Positions 1 through 9,140 are shown, numbered from the stretch's first letter. The stretch: DNA of 64,000 nt from Thermincola carboxydiphila (GCA_016841045.1 JAENZX010000015.1:1-64000); one strand, 5' to 3'. The notes: generated from the sequence alone by a model not told the origin. Program-made: numbers and translations.

Positions 1-71
1 AGGAAAAGTTGGGTCGGAGCGTAGCGGAGCCGTTTCCAGTGTTGTTAGGTGATGTGACCACAGACCCGAGA

Positions 72-665
72 TTACTCATACAGAATAAATTCAGGATCGC
101 TAAGGTACTCTATAGGATAAATATCATTTCTTGAGGAAAGTATCCCTAAAACAAATCCCGTCTTATAGCTAAATTCTTCGTCTTCGTAAAAACCCTTTTG
201 TATTCTGATATCGACAACCGCAAATACGTCTTCCCTATTCGATAATGGATAAATGACATTGGTACCGCTTAAAACTTTAAGAGGGTCGTCAAGTGTTAGA
301 AATACAAAGTTTCTATTGCCATACATTACTTTGTAAATACAATAAGCTTGCTGAACAATGAGATTAATAAATTTTTCCTTAGAAATAGTACGCTCTATCC
401 CAACAAAATAGCCTTCATCATCGGCATCGTTATGATATTCCTCCTCAAAGTCTCCATCTTCTATTGCTTGCTGGTAAATCTTGTTCATTACTTTGAGATG
501 TTTTAAATCCTCAGAAACTTTATCATCCTGCATAATTGGGATATGAAGCTTATCTTGATGAACGTACTTGCTGATGATATCCATACTTTTTTCAAATCTA
601 AACGAATCAGTTGGTTTTAAATATATATAACCCATATGGCATGTTGAATCGCAAGTTACTCTCAT
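72..665 (-). CDS. Hypothetical protein, 197 aa
   Basis: I do not recognise this protein. It is a soluble-looking, acidic protein with no signal peptide, membrane segment or repeat. An acidic stretch (DDEGYF and its surroundings) lies around residues 75-90, and the C-terminal half is rich in beta-type hydrophobic residues (NFVFLTLDD, VFAVVDIRI). The ATG start is preceded by an AGGTAGG-type ribosome site. It is divergent from the tyrosine recombinase at 893, so both could be read from the AT-rich gap between them. Whether it belongs to the recombinase module or to the housekeeping block on the left cannot be told from the sequence. Confidence 0.6.
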   Translation of the reverse strand: MRVTCDSTCHMGYIYLKPTDSFRFEKSMDIISKYVHQDKLHIPIMQDDKVSEDLKHLKVMNKIYQQAIEDGDFEEEYHNDADDEGYFVGIERTISKEKFINLIVQQAYCIYKVMYGNRNFVFLTLDDPLKVLSGTNVIYPLSNREDVFAVVDIRIQKGFYEDEEFSYKTGFVLGILSSRNDIYPIEYLSDPEFILYE

Positions 666-745
666 TCATTGCACCTACCTGTATTAAAATAAAAGACCCC
701 AAAGACCATCTCCGATATGGTCATTTCACCTAACACTTTTATATG

Positions 746-798
746 TGAACTTAGTTCGAAAAAATAAATAAAATTAAATTATATACGAAGTAAGTTCA
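746..798. repeat. Inverted repeat upstream of recombinase
   Basis: Two 13-base arms (746-758 and 786-798) are inverted copies with one mismatch, separated by 27 AT-rich bases. They lie just upstream of the recombinase promoter. They could be an operator or recombinase binding arms; the spacer is much longer than the 6 bases of a dif-type core, so a Xer core site is not supported. Confidence 0.5.
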
Positions 799-822
799 TT
801 TTACTCTGAATAGAAAAAAACA

Positions 823-851
823 TTGACATATGTCTAATTTTACCATATTAT
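823..851 (+). promoter_or_regulatory. Sigma-A promoter of recombinase gene
   Basis: TTGACA at 823-828 and TATTAT at 846-851 are separated by exactly 17 bases, about 40 bases ahead of the recombinase start. The match to the housekeeping consensus is strong. Confidence 0.7.
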
Positions 852-892
852 AAAATAAAAGATAAGGAACATATGTTCGGGGGTGCTTTTGG

Positions 893-1750
893 ATGGAGGA
901 ATATAGCAATAAACAGGAAGAAAACTATGCTAACAATCTAATTGAAGTTTATCAACGGGAAATGAAGCTCCGAAATTATAGTCAACGAACTATCAAAACT
1001 TATACCTCCCTGCTAAAGAATTTTTTGGATACCTTTTATCCTCAAGACCCTAGAAGTATTACAACTGATCAGATCAAAAAATACCTTTACGCAATAATAA
1101 ATAACAAAGGTCTAGGTTCTGCCTCAGTTGACCAGACCATTAACTCTCTAGTAATGTTATATAAACATCTATACAAACAACCATTTATTCTTGAAGAAAT
1201 TGCCCGACCCAGGTCAGAACGTCGCATTCCAATTGTCTTATCCAGGGAAGAAGTCATTAAAATATTTGATGTAACTGATAACCCCACTCACAAACTATTA
1301 CTTCAATTAATGTATTCCTCAGGACTGAGAGTATCCGAAGTAGTTAACCTAAGAGTACAGGATATTCAATTAGATAACCTGACACTGTTTGTTAGGGGTG
1401 GAAAAGGTCACAAGGACAGAATTACCGTATTTTCCCAAACTTTAAAACCTTCATTACTTAGATACATGTCAGGCAAAGAAGCTAAAGAACATCTTTTTAT
1501 GACTCAGAGAGGAGGAAAATATACAACCCGTACTCTACAGAAGGTTTTTGAGCAAGCAATTAAGAAAGCACATCTGCAAAAGTCAGCCTCCTGCCACACT
1601 CTGCGTCACTGTTTCGCTACACATCTACTAGAATCAGGCACAGATATCCGATATATTCAAAATCTTTTAGGCCATGCCAGCATAACAACAACCAACATTT
1701 ATACCAAGGTTCGCAATCCTCATCTCTTCAAAATAAAAAGCCCCCTCTAG
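893..1750 (+). CDS. Tyrosine recombinase (XerC/XerD-like integrase)
   Basis: Site-specific DNA recombinase of the tyrosine family. Residues 15-100 form the SAM-like core-binding domain and 115-275 the catalytic domain. The complete catalytic set is visible: R146 in SSGLRVSEV, K171 in GGKGHKDR, H235 and R238 in CHTLRHCFATHL, H261 in LLGHAS and the nucleophile Y270 in NIYTKV. The 285-residue length fits XerC/XerD or short integrases of the same fold. It is on the plus strand, unlike almost everything around it, has its own promoter and follows an inverted repeat, so it may be a mobile-element integrase or a solitary Xer-type resolvase rather than the chromosomal XerC/D pair. No att-type direct repeat is evident. 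The start has a GGGGGTG ribosome site. Confidence 0.9.
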   Translation: MEEYSNKQEENYANNLIEVYQREMKLRNYSQRTIKTYTSLLKNFLDTFYPQDPRSITTDQIKKYLYAIINNKGLGSASVDQTINSLVMLYKHLYKQPFILEEIARPRSERRIPIVLSREEVIKIFDVTDNPTHKLLLQLMYSSGLRVSEVVNLRVQDIQLDNLTLFVRGGKGHKDRITVFSQTLKPSLLRYMSGKEAKEHLFMTQRGGKYTTRTLQKVFEQAIKKAHLQKSASCHTLRHCFATHLLESGTDIRYIQNLLGHASITTTNIYTKVRNPHLFKIKSPL

Positions 1751-1825
1751 ATAGTTATCGGTCTCATTTAACATGTATTTGTAACAGCATATTGTAGGGT
1801 TTGGCGCCAATTCTATCATGCATCT

Positions 1826-1859
1826 TTGGATTGATATATATATCAATCCAAGCTATAAT
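1826..1859 (+). promoter_or_regulatory. Promoter overlapped by a perfect palindrome
   Basis: A perfect 26-base palindrome (1826-1851, arms TTGGATTGATATA) covers a -35 element TTGATA (1831-1836) which sits 17 bases from TATAAT (1854-1859). The layout is that of a repressor operator occluding RNA polymerase at the promoter of the coiled-coil gene at 1886. The regulator is not identified. Confidence 0.65.
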
Positions 1860-1885
1860 AAAAATAACCTAAGGAGGAAATCGTC

Positions 1886-2416
1886 ATGGAAGCAGTTTTA
1901 AATCAAATCCTTGAAGAACTAAAAACCTTAAATACCAGAGTTGGCCGCCTTGAAGAAGGTCAGAATTCTCTGCAAAAAGGCCAAGCCTCTATGCAAAAAG
2001 GCCAAGCCTCTCTGGAAAAAGGTCTAATCTCTCTGGAAAATCGTCAAGCCTCTCTAGAGCAAGGGCTGACCTCTCTAGAAAAACGTCAAGCCTCTTTAGA
2101 AAATGGTCTAACCTCTCTGGAAAATCGTCAAGCCTCTTTAGAAAATGGCCTGACCTCTCTGGAAAAACGTCAAGGATCTTTAGAAAATGGTCTGATCTCT
2201 TTGGAAAAGCGTCAAGAATCTCTGGAAGAAGGTCAAACCTCTCTGGCTGCAGAGATGCGGGCTGGATTTGAAGGTGTCAATAAAAAACTGGATACTATTT
2301 ATGCTCAAGTTGCACATAATACCGAGCAAGAAGTTAAATTGAATGAGGTAATCTCTAGGGTTAATGACCTTGAAACCGATAACAAACTAATTAAGAAGGT
2401 TATTACTAACCAATAA
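1886..2416 (+). CDS. Heptad-repeat coiled-coil protein, 176 aa
   Basis: The protein is almost entirely a predicted coiled coil. Residues about 25-120 consist of tandem 14-residue (two-heptad) units of the type SLEKRQASLENGLT, with Leu at regular spacing and Gln/Glu/Lys between. The N-terminus (MEAVLNQILEELKTL) and C-terminus (NEVISRVNDLETDN) are also amphipathic helices. No membrane segment or enzymatic motif is present. The function is unknown; a structural, scaffolding or phage-tail/anti-repressor type partner are all possible. The DNA repeats make copy-number change by slippage likely. It has a strong AAGGAGG ribosome site, its own operator-promoter and its own terminator, so it is a single-gene unit. 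Confidence 0.75.
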   Translation: MEAVLNQILEELKTLNTRVGRLEEGQNSLQKGQASMQKGQASLEKGLISLENRQASLEQGLTSLEKRQASLENGLTSLENRQASLENGLTSLEKRQGSLENGLISLEKRQESLEEGQTSLAAEMRAGFEGVNKKLDTIYAQVAHNTEQEVKLNEVISRVNDLETDNKLIKKVITNQ

Positions 2417-2420
2417 AGAA

Positions 2421-2454
2421 AAACAGTGTAGTTGCTTTATCTACACTGTTTTTT
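2421..2454 (+). terminator. Rho-independent terminator of coiled-coil gene
   Basis: An 11-base stem (AAACAGTGTAG with its complement) with a 9-base loop is followed by a T run, directly after the stop codon at 2416. Confidence 0.85.
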
Positions 2455-2487
2455 ATGTGTTTCAGAAAGATTTATTACTTCTTCAGT

Positions 2488-2697
2488 TTAATCCCGCAAT
2501 ATAATCAGCGGCCACGGAAACCTCTCCAAAATTGCCATTACATCATCATAAGTGTCAGGAGTTACATGCAGGGTCACTTCACCTGTTCCGGCTTTACCCG
2601 TGCTAACTATTGCCAGGCTGTCAAAACCTTCAATGATATTATCGAGATAAACGATATCACGCGGTTCCATCTTCACTTTTATGCTGCATTTATCCAA
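2488..2697 (-). CDS. DUF4911 family small protein
   Basis: A 69-residue protein resembling the DUF4911 family, with the core PRDIVYLDNIIEGFDSL and TLHVTPDTYDDV. A TTG start at 2697 is preferred because GGAGG lies about ten bases upstream; a longer reading would run through the end of the U32 gene. It follows the U32 protein gene with a gap of 31 bases and is probably the last gene of that operon. The fold appears alpha/beta and the role is unknown. Confidence 0.7.
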   Translation of the reverse strand: MDKCSIKVKMEPRDIVYLDNIIEGFDSLAIVSTGKAGTGEVTLHVTPDTYDDVMAILERFPWPLIILRD

Positions 2698-2728
2698 AGA
2701 ATTCACTCCTCCTCTTAAGCTTTTCCCT

Positions 2729-3949
2729 TTAAGCTTTTTCCCTGCGAAGCATATCAAGAGGATGAACCGGCTTTTCAACAGACAGAATCACCGTCTGCTG
2801 AGCATGAGGTGCTGCCTCAATTGGCTTTCCGTTACTATCACTCATGTATTTTATCTCTTGAACAAAGGTAGGGGTATCCGGACCTGTAATTTCTATTTCA
2901 TCACCCAAGCAGAATTTATTCCTTTGTTCAACCACCGCAGTTTTTGTATCGGGATTATATTCCCTTACTACACCTACGAAGTCATATTCTCTTCTATAGC
3001 CGGATGTCTCAACATTCTCGCCTTTAAAATTTTCCCGCCCAAAAAAGAATCCAGTAGTATATTCCCTGTGACTCACTTTGCGTATTTCATCGAGCCATAG
3101 CGGATTAAAACTCCATCCTTGAGGATTTTCAAAGAAACTATCAATGGCCTTTCTGTACACACCTACTACAGTGGCCACATAATGAATGCTCTTCATTCTT
3201 CCCTCAATCTTAAAACTATTTATACCTGCTTTCACTAATTCAGGTATATGTTCTATCATGCAGAGGTCCATGGAGTTAAACACATAAGAACCGTTTTCGT
3301 CTTCCTCTATGGGGAAATACTGACCTGGTCTCTTTTCTTCTACCAGAGCATATTTCCACCGGCACGGCTGGGCACATTCCCCCAGGTTTGCAGAACGACC
3401 TGTCATGAAGCTGCTCATTAGGCATCTTCCGGAATAGGACATACACATGGCACCATGCACGAAGGCCTCTAGTTCAATATCAACCTTATCTCTTATTTCC
3501 CTTATTTCTGACAGAGATAATTCCCTGGCCAGAACTATTCTTTCAGCTCCGTGCTGGGCCCAAAACTTTACTGATGCCCAATTGGTGGTATTGGCCTGAG
3601 TACTTATATGTAAAGGCAAGCCTGGGACCGTCTCCCTGGCAATAGTGAAAACCCCTGGGTCGGAAACAAGTATTGCATCTACGCCCAGCTCGTAGAGTTC
3701 ACGTAGATAACCGGGTAATTCTTCTATATGACGGTTGTGAGCAAAAACATTCACTGTAACATATACTTTTGCCCCGTGAGCATGGGCAAATTCAATGCCC
3801 TGTGCCATTTGTTCAGTATCAAAATTACCCGCAGACGCTCTAAGTCCAAACTGCCTGCCGCCCAGATAAACAGCATCAGCACCAAATCGAACGGCCATTT
3901 TCAGCTTTTCCAAATCCCCTGCGGGAGCAAGTAATTCTGGTTTATTCAT
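2729..3949 (-). CDS. U32 family protein (TrhP/YrrO-like)
   Basis: A U32 'peptidase' family protein of 406 residues. The N-terminus PELLAPAGDLEKLKMAVRFGADAVYLGG is typical, and the family signature EAFVHGAMCMSYSGRC followed by GECAQPCRW gives four conserved cysteines expected to hold an Fe-S cluster. In Bacillus the equivalent locus (yrrN-yrrO) encodes TrhP proteins that make 5-hydroxyuridine at the tRNA wobble base from prephenate, and the next gene upstream here is a TrmR-like methyltransferase that uses that base, so a tRNA modification role fits better than proteolysis. Only one U32 gene is present. ATG at 3949 is chosen because AGGAG is correctly spaced from it. Confidence 0.88.
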   Translation of the reverse strand: MNKPELLAPAGDLEKLKMAVRFGADAVYLGGRQFGLRASAGNFDTEQMAQGIEFAHAHGAKVYVTVNVFAHNRHIEELPGYLRELYELGVDAILVSDPGVFTIARETVPGLPLHISTQANTTNWASVKFWAQHGAERIVLARELSLSEIREIRDKVDIELEAFVHGAMCMSYSGRCLMSSFMTGRSANLGECAQPCRWKYALVEEKRPGQYFPIEEDENGSYVFNSMDLCMIEHIPELVKAGINSFKIEGRMKSIHYVATVVGVYRKAIDSFFENPQGWSFNPLWLDEIRKVSHREYTTGFFFGRENFKGENVETSGYRREYDFVGVVREYNPDTKTAVVEQRNKFCLGDEIEITGPDTPTFVQEIKYMSDSNGKPIEAAPHAQQTVILSVEKPVHPLDMLRREKA

Positions 3950-3961
3950 ACGGTTCAACTC

Positions 3962-4612
3962 CTACCTTTTTAGGCTGACAGCAATACCATCACCCAGTGG
4001 AATAACAGTCGTCTCAAGGCCCGGGTGAGTAGTTATCATTTTTAGGTAATCCCTTAATCTCCTGACAGATGTTTTCTGCCTATGTCTTAATTGTTCGTCA
4101 GCCAGGACAACTAATCCTTCAGCCAATACATTATCCGATACCAGTAAACCTCCAGGAACCAGCCTTGGATAAAGTTCTTCAAAAAACCAACCATACTGCC
4201 CTTTTGCGGCATCGATAAAAATAAAATCATAACTATCCTTTAGCTCAGGGATGATATCCACTGCATGTCCTTTCAAGAGAGTTATACGGTTATCCAACCC
4301 GGCAGTTTTTATATTTTGGATCGCTGTTTCAGCTCTCCGGTCATTTATTTCAATAGTAGTGATATGGCCATCACGAGGCTCTACAGCCCAGGCCAGCCAT
4401 ATTGTTGAATATGCAATGGCGGTTCCTATTTCCAATACATTACAAGAACGGTTTGTATGGATTAAGAAGGTAAGGAATTGGGCTACTTCCGGTGGAATAA
4501 TAGAAACATAATTTTCTTCCGCATATTTCTCCATTTCCAGCATAAAATCAGGTCTTCCCGGGGCAAAACTCCTAAGGTACTTTTCAATAGCTGAATCCAC
4601 AATTGATACCAT
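3962..4612 (-). CDS. trmR: SAM-dependent O-methyltransferase (TrmR-like)
   Basis: A class I O-methyltransferase of 216 residues. The SAM-binding motif is NVLEIGTAIAYSTIWLA with the acidic residue in TIEINDRRA, and DFIFIDAAKGQY is the family catalytic/metal motif of the catechol-OMT-like group. In Bacillus, YrrM (TrmR) in this position methylates 5-hydroxyuridine of tRNA to 5-methoxyuridine. Adjacency to the U32 protein supports this role here. An ATG at 4612 follows GGAGG at ideal spacing, so I prefer it to the GTG twelve bases earlier. Symbol is given by family and synteny rather than by direct proof. Confidence 0.85.
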   Translation of the reverse strand: MVSIVDSAIEKYLRSFAPGRPDFMLEMEKYAEENYVSIIPPEVAQFLTFLIHTNRSCNVLEIGTAIAYSTIWLAWAVEPRDGHITTIEINDRRAETAIQNIKTAGLDNRITLLKGHAVDIIPELKDSYDFIFIDAAKGQYGWFFEELYPRLVPGGLLVSDNVLAEGLVVLADEQLRHRQKTSVRRLRDYLKMITTHPGLETTVIPLGDGIAVSLKR

Positions 4613-4760
4613 ATATTCCTCCACTTACACGATGATTCTACTTACACGAAAATGTGTGGCCTGGCGCCACACACTCCCTTTATTTATTATAACATTATTC
4701 AGACTTTTTTAATTACTATATTATTGAGACTACTTTAATTTCAATATTCAACTATAACAT

Positions 4761-5840
4761 TTATTGAGAATTTTTTAGCTTGCTGAGGTAAACTGCCTTT
4801 GCCCGATTGTGTTCCTTCAGGGTGCGGCTGAATATATGATTACCATCTTCATATACCACAAAAAACATATAATCATCCTTTGCGGGATTGGCTACAGCCA
4901 GCAGCGAAGACTTACCAGGAGAGGATATGGGTCCTATTGGCAATCCTTTTTTTAAATAAGTGTTATATGGGGATTTTGTCTGCAGGTCTTTTGTCAACAG
5001 TCTGGTTTTATTTGTACCCAGAGCATACTGAACTGTAGCACAGGATTCAAGTTTCCAGCCCTTTTTCATCCTATTTAAAAATACAGCTGCCACCTTGGGT
5101 CTCTCGTCATCCTTCTTGGCCTCTCGTTCCACTATTGAAGCCAAAATAACAGCCTGATTCAATGTTAACCCCTGCTTAGCGATTTTTTCTCTGAATTCAG
5201 GAGTAATTTCCCGTTCAAATCTACTGAGCATCATCTCTATAATTTGCTTTTCATTTGTCTTTGTATTTATTCTGTAGGTATCAGGGAATAAATACCCTTC
5301 CAGCCTAACAGGACCTTTAGGCAGTTTTTTTACGAAATCATAATCAAAATCTTCATTTGCTGCGAGATTCATAAACTTGGCTCTATCAATAATCCCGCTC
5401 TTTTCAAGCTTGTCCGCAATTTGTTTGAGAGTGTACCCTTCGGGAATTGTAAAACTCAAATCAAGAGTTTCACCTCTGGCTATTCTCCTGGCAATCTCCT
5501 GAGTCGATAATCCTGTATTAAAAACATATTCCCCCGCCTGAAGCTTGTCCTCAAGCCCTTTTGCCTTCACATAGATACGGAAGGCAAGGCTGCTCTGAAT
5601 CAAACCCTGGTTGGCCATTATTTTTCCAATTTGCTGTGAACTTGCTCCCTTCGGAATAGTCAGCCTTTTCTCAACAGGCTTTTCTGCTCCGGCTGCAGGC
5701 TTAAGAAGCTGAGTTAAGTTATAATAACCAAAAGTTAAACCAATGATTCCAACCATAAGAAAAAGGACAATCATTGATATAATTTTTCGTAATATGCTTT
5801 TTTCCGAACGCTTCCTACGCCATTTAGCACACATCTGCAT
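4761..5840 (-). CDS. mltG: Endolytic murein transglycosylase MltG
   Basis: A YceG/MltG-like lytic transglycosylase of 359 residues that cuts nascent glycan strands at the membrane. A single N-terminal membrane helix (about residues 18-42) follows a basic tail (KWRRKRSEK). A LysM-like module (RLTIPKGASSQQIGKIM, residues 60-110) precedes the catalytic domain, whose Glu lies in ASIVEREAK and which continues through VFLNRMKKGWKLES and GLPIGPISSPG. Length and order match the family. In Bacillus the same gene (yrrL) precedes yrrM, so the order is conserved. Confidence 0.93.
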   Translation of the reverse strand: MQMCAKWRRKRSEKSILRKIISMIVLFLMVGIIGLTFGYYNLTQLLKPAAGAEKPVEKRLTIPKGASSQQIGKIMANQGLIQSSLAFRIYVKAKGLEDKLQAGEYVFNTGLSTQEIARRIARGETLDLSFTIPEGYTLKQIADKLEKSGIIDRAKFMNLAANEDFDYDFVKKLPKGPVRLEGYLFPDTYRINTKTNEKQIIEMMLSRFEREITPEFREKIAKQGLTLNQAVILASIVEREAKKDDERPKVAAVFLNRMKKGWKLESCATVQYALGTNKTRLLTKDLQTKSPYNTYLKKGLPIGPISSPGKSSLLAVANPAKDDYMFFVVYEDGNHIFSRTLKEHNRAKAVYLSKLKNSQ

Positions 5841-5938
5841 TCTCTCTTTCTACGAATCTGGTCATAGTTTCTACATCATTATACATCTTTCGGGTAAACG
5901 TAACAACATCTATAAAAAACCAACATCTATAAAAACCA

Positions 5939-5965
5939 AAAGCGTACGTTTAGAAACATACGCTT
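5939..5965 (-). terminator. Terminator after GTPase-like gene
   Basis: An 11-base inverted repeat (AAGCGTAYGTTT with its complement) lies directly downstream of the stop at 5988 on the minus strand and is followed by a T-rich stretch. Confidence 0.7.
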
Positions 5966-5987
5966 TACTAACTGCATCCCATATAAT

Positions 5988-6719
5988 TTACTTGGCAGAG
6001 CTTTCTTCCTGGTCAAGATCCAAAAGACGGATAGGATCGGCCAGGCGTTTAACTACCTCCTCAATCACTAGTTCTATATGCACACCCTTGGTGGCAACAA
6101 CAGGAATAATAGGTTTATACCTGTAAATTCTCTGTAAAAGTTTTATGGTTGTAGTGGCAACATCCCGTGGAGTCTCATCTACTTTTGTAACTATAATAAT
6201 ATCTGACTCGTCAAGAAGTATACTACCCTGTTCCATAATAATTTCATTTTTTATACCGGCGGGGACAATAGTTAAAAGCATATCCCCTAATTTTCGGGTT
6301 TCTTCTGACTTGTACCCGTCATTTATTCCCACAGCTTCTATAAGTACCACATCAGGCAGTGAAGCTACCGGGGGAATGTCCTTCTGCTGAAGGTTGCCCA
6401 GCTCGAGCACTGATCTAACTTTGTTAAGTTCTTCCAACGCTTTGCGTGCATGTTGAATAAGAGAATTCTTTTCTTTGATAAGGTTAACGGCGTTTCTAAT
6501 CACCCGATCTATATCAGATACCACATCAAAACCCGGCTCCGGGATAGCAACAGTGAGATAAGTTGCTTCAATGCCCTTAAGGAGATATGGCTTTTCATCC
6601 TGCACTCCCGAACCTACTGCCAGCGGCTGGTAATCCCGCATTTTTAGACCTTTATATATTTCCCCCAGGATAGTTGACTTGCCAGAATCGTTACGACCGG
6701 CAATAACTATTTTTTTCAA
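5988..6719 (-). CDS. P-loop GTPase-like protein
   Basis: A 243-residue P-loop protein. The Walker A motif GRNDSGKST is at residues 8-16, a Walker B-like strand LPDVVLIEAVG around 122-132 and a base-recognition motif TKVDE near 180, in the order of SIMIBI-class GTPases such as MeaB/ArgK, HypB and UreG. It does not carry the metal-binding histidines of HypB/UreG, so a metallochaperone role is not supported. The exact family is not recognised. It is flanked by terminators on both sides and appears monocistronic. Confidence 0.65.
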   Translation of the reverse strand: MKKIVIAGRNDSGKSTILGEIYKGLKMRDYQPLAVGSGVQDEKPYLLKGIEATYLTVAIPEPGFDVVSDIDRVIRNAVNLIKEKNSLIQHARKALEELNKVRSVLELGNLQQKDIPPVASLPDVVLIEAVGINDGYKSEETRKLGDMLLTIVPAGIKNEIIMEQGSILLDESDIIIVTKVDETPRDVATTTIKLLQRIYRYKPIIPVVATKGVHIELVIEEVVKRLADPIRLLDLDQEESSAK

Positions 6720-6825
6720 TATTTTCTCCCCTTTCGTAATATGCTCCTACGAATCCCAATCTTCAATAATATATATGCAAAATTAACAAAATCTTGACTG
6801 CACCGGCAAATTTCAAACGCAAAAA

Positions 6826-6851
6826 AATGACGCGATTTCCATCGCGTCATT
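6826..6851 (-). terminator. Terminator of VanW-family gene
   Basis: A perfect 11-base stem (AATGACGCGAT and complement, 4-base loop) begins at the stop codon and is followed on the minus strand by seven T. Confidence 0.9.
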
Positions 6852-8538
6852 AATTTACTGCATCAGGGCTAAGCTCCGGATAGTCTTCTACCTCTGACGG
6901 TTCAGTCTGTGGAGTCTGTGGCTTGATGACCGGTGACTCTATTGGCGGTTTCGCCGGTTTAGTCGGGTTAGTTGTTGTATTCGGTGTTGTCGGGTTAGTC
7001 GGTGTTGTCGGTGTTGTCGGGTTAGTCGTTGTAGTCGGTGTTGTCGGGTTAGTCGTTGTAGTCGGAGTAGTCGGAGTAGTCGGAGTAGTCGGTTCAGCCG
7101 GTTTAGTCGGAACAGTACCTGCCTGCCCCTGCTCAGCAGGCCGCGAAACAGATGGTTTGGTAATATTGGTTCCGGAACTAGGTTTACTCCGTACTGGTTT
7201 AGTACCTACCAGAATAATTTTATCCAGTGGTTTGTAATAACTTGAGGTAAGTTGTTTCTGTTCGATCAATTTACCGTTTTGATACACAAACATCTTAGAA
7301 ACTACCCTGTACCCATTTTCTCCATTTTGACTAACTACCTGTTTTCCTTTAGGAATAGTGGGATCATCTTTGTAAACAATCTTAAACGGATAAGTTTTTA
7401 CAACGTTATTTTTAATCTCAACATTCTTTTTAAGAGAAACATCTCCAAACAAATTGATAACAAGATTATTTCCACGTACCACCGATTGAATGATAATGGC
7501 ACTCGAAAGATTGTTCTGAAATTGAAAATCCTTAAGGCCGAAAGCTACCGCAGCATCCTGACCTAATGGTACATACTTGACAACAAGTGAATGAGACGAC
7601 CTCTCCAATATTTTAACATTAGCACGAAGCAGTGCGTTATATAAAGTTGTCGATACCTGACAAATTCCTCCACCTAAGGATTCTACGAATTCATTGTTAA
7701 TAATAACTTTTGCTTCTTTATAACCTGCCTCCTGGCTTCGCGGCCCAACAATCTTATTAAATGAGAAGGACTCCCCCGGCTTTATTACCTGACCATCCAG
7801 AGCTGCAGCAGCAACTTTTACATTAAGAGTACGGTTGGCTTTTTTAGGGTCAAACCAGGTCTCATAACTGGCCAGTAAACCGTTTACTTTCATATTCTTA
7901 ACATCCTCAGTAGTCAGTGACGGTTTCACATCAACGAAGAATAAATCTATTTCAGGCTCTTGACCTTCTTTGATAATTCCATTTATCTGATCAAAGGCAT
8001 CATTTATATCAATGCCCTTACCGTACGAGCTTTCTATAATTTGGATCGTATTTTCAGGTGTAATTACGATTTTAGCATCTCTGGGCGGTGTTCTGACATC
8101 TTTGGTCATATTTTCGAGTACTGACTTTAGTTTATCTTTCGACACAGATAATTCGAACGGTATATCCAGTCCGTTTTTTGCTATATTTTTACGCTGCTGC
8201 CACTGATAGAGAAATCCCCCTTGCCTTCCGGCTGCCCATGCTTTATTAATAACAGATGCAGTGTTAGCCTGCAGGTCTATACTGGCAAGTTTAAATTTGC
8301 CTCTCTTATTATCATAATTAACAACAATTACCTTATCTCTTAACTCTTTAGAATACTCATTTAATGCCTGGGCTGCTTCCTCTTTCGTCTTATTTCCTAA
8401 ATTAACACCACTAACGGAAATACCAGGAAAAACTTTTTCACTCCGTCCGGCCAAGGCGACCACCGAGACAAAAGAAACGATAGCAGAAACAACAACTACT
8501 GCAATAACTATGACGGCTAATTTTACCTGGCCTCTCAT
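6850..8538 (-). CDS. VanW family cell-surface protein
   Basis: A membrane-anchored extracytoplasmic protein of 562 residues. After one N-terminal helix (about 5-30) comes a region resembling the PG_binding_4 domain (about 45-200). The VanW domain (about 205-400) has the typical VNGLLASYETWF, KPGESFSFN and GGGICQVSTTLYNA motifs. The C-terminus (about 470-545) is a low-complexity Thr-Pro-Asn tail of the type TPTTPTNPTT, likely a cell-wall-spanning stalk. The ATG at 8538 has GAGGTG six bases away. Its substrate is unknown; VanW is an accessory gene name from vancomycin resistance but the domain is widespread without that role. The DNA repeats behind the tail are prone to length change. Confidence 0.85.
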   Translation of the reverse strand: MRGQVKLAVIVIAVVVVSAIVSFVSVVALAGRSEKVFPGISVSGVNLGNKTKEEAAQALNEYSKELRDKVIVVNYDNKRGKFKLASIDLQANTASVINKAWAAGRQGGFLYQWQQRKNIAKNGLDIPFELSVSKDKLKSVLENMTKDVRTPPRDAKIVITPENTIQIIESSYGKGIDINDAFDQINGIIKEGQEPEIDLFFVDVKPSLTTEDVKNMKVNGLLASYETWFDPKKANRTLNVKVAAAALDGQVIKPGESFSFNKIVGPRSQEAGYKEAKVIINNEFVESLGGGICQVSTTLYNALLRANVKILERSSHSLVVKYVPLGQDAAVAFGLKDFQFQNNLSSAIIIQSVVRGNNLVINLFGDVSLKKNVEIKNNVVKTYPFKIVYKDDPTIPKGKQVVSQNGENGYRVVSKMFVYQNGKLIEQKQLTSSYYKPLDKIILVGTKPVRSKPSSGTNITKPSVSRPAEQGQAGTVPTKPAEPTTPTTPTTPTTTTNPTTPTTTTNPTTPTTPTNPTTPNTTTNPTKPAKPPIESPVIKPQTPQTEPSEVEDYPELSPDAVN

Positions 8539-8740
8539 GAAACGCACCTCTACTATGTAGCATCATGTCAAACTTCTACGTAATATTTGACATTAGAAGA
8601 AATAATTCCTCTTTATTTCTAATCAGTGAGTAAATATTTTTTCTAGTTTTCTCATAACGATATCATTTTCAATTAATATTATTCTCCAATTCTGATATAA
8701 TTTCCAGCTTTTTACCTAGTTACAAATTAAAGAGGAAGCT

Positions 8741-9010
8741 CTAAGCTTCCTCATCTTCAATCATTGATGCATAGGTATCGGCAACCTTTTCCCATTCCTC
8801 GTCGTCTTCAATATCTACCAAGACTTCATTTCCGTCGTCATCAGTTACAATCTTTAAAATAATTGCCTCATCCTCATCGCCTTCCTGATCCTCTATAGGC
8901 ACCAAAATGGCGTATTCTGAACCTTCCATTTCAATCATATCAATAACTGAAAAATCGTGTTCGTTACCTTCCTCATCTGTCAGTGTGAGAATTTCATCTT
9001 CTTGAGTCAT
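8741..9010 (-). CDS. DUF1292 protein (YrzB-like)
   Basis: An 89-residue, strongly acidic protein of the DUF1292/YrzB family, with the characteristic EDEILTLTDEEGNEHDFSV start and YAILVPIEDQEGDEDEA core. Function is unknown. It sits between ruvX and the downstream genes exactly as yrzB does in Bacillus. ATG at 9010 follows GAGGTG. Confidence 0.85.
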   Translation of the reverse strand: MTQEDEILTLTDEEGNEHDFSVIDMIEMEGSEYAILVPIEDQEGDEDEAIILKIVTDDDGNEVLVDIEDDEEWEKVADTYASMIEDEEA

Positions 9011-9140
9011 GGAAATCACCTCTTAAGTTTAATATATGTATTGTATATTAGAAAAAATTGGTTGTCAACCAGAACCAATCTTTTAATATTTTAACCAACA
9101 TTTACTTCTCTTATACAAATGTCATGATAGACCGTTTCAT

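Noticed and set aside
746-798. dif site for the tyrosine recombinase
   Set aside because: Arms are 27 bases apart rather than 6, and the sequence does not follow the dif consensus.
6923-7237. A plus-strand ORF of Val-Gly repeats
   Set aside because: It is the complement of the Thr-Pro-rich tail of the VanW-family gene.
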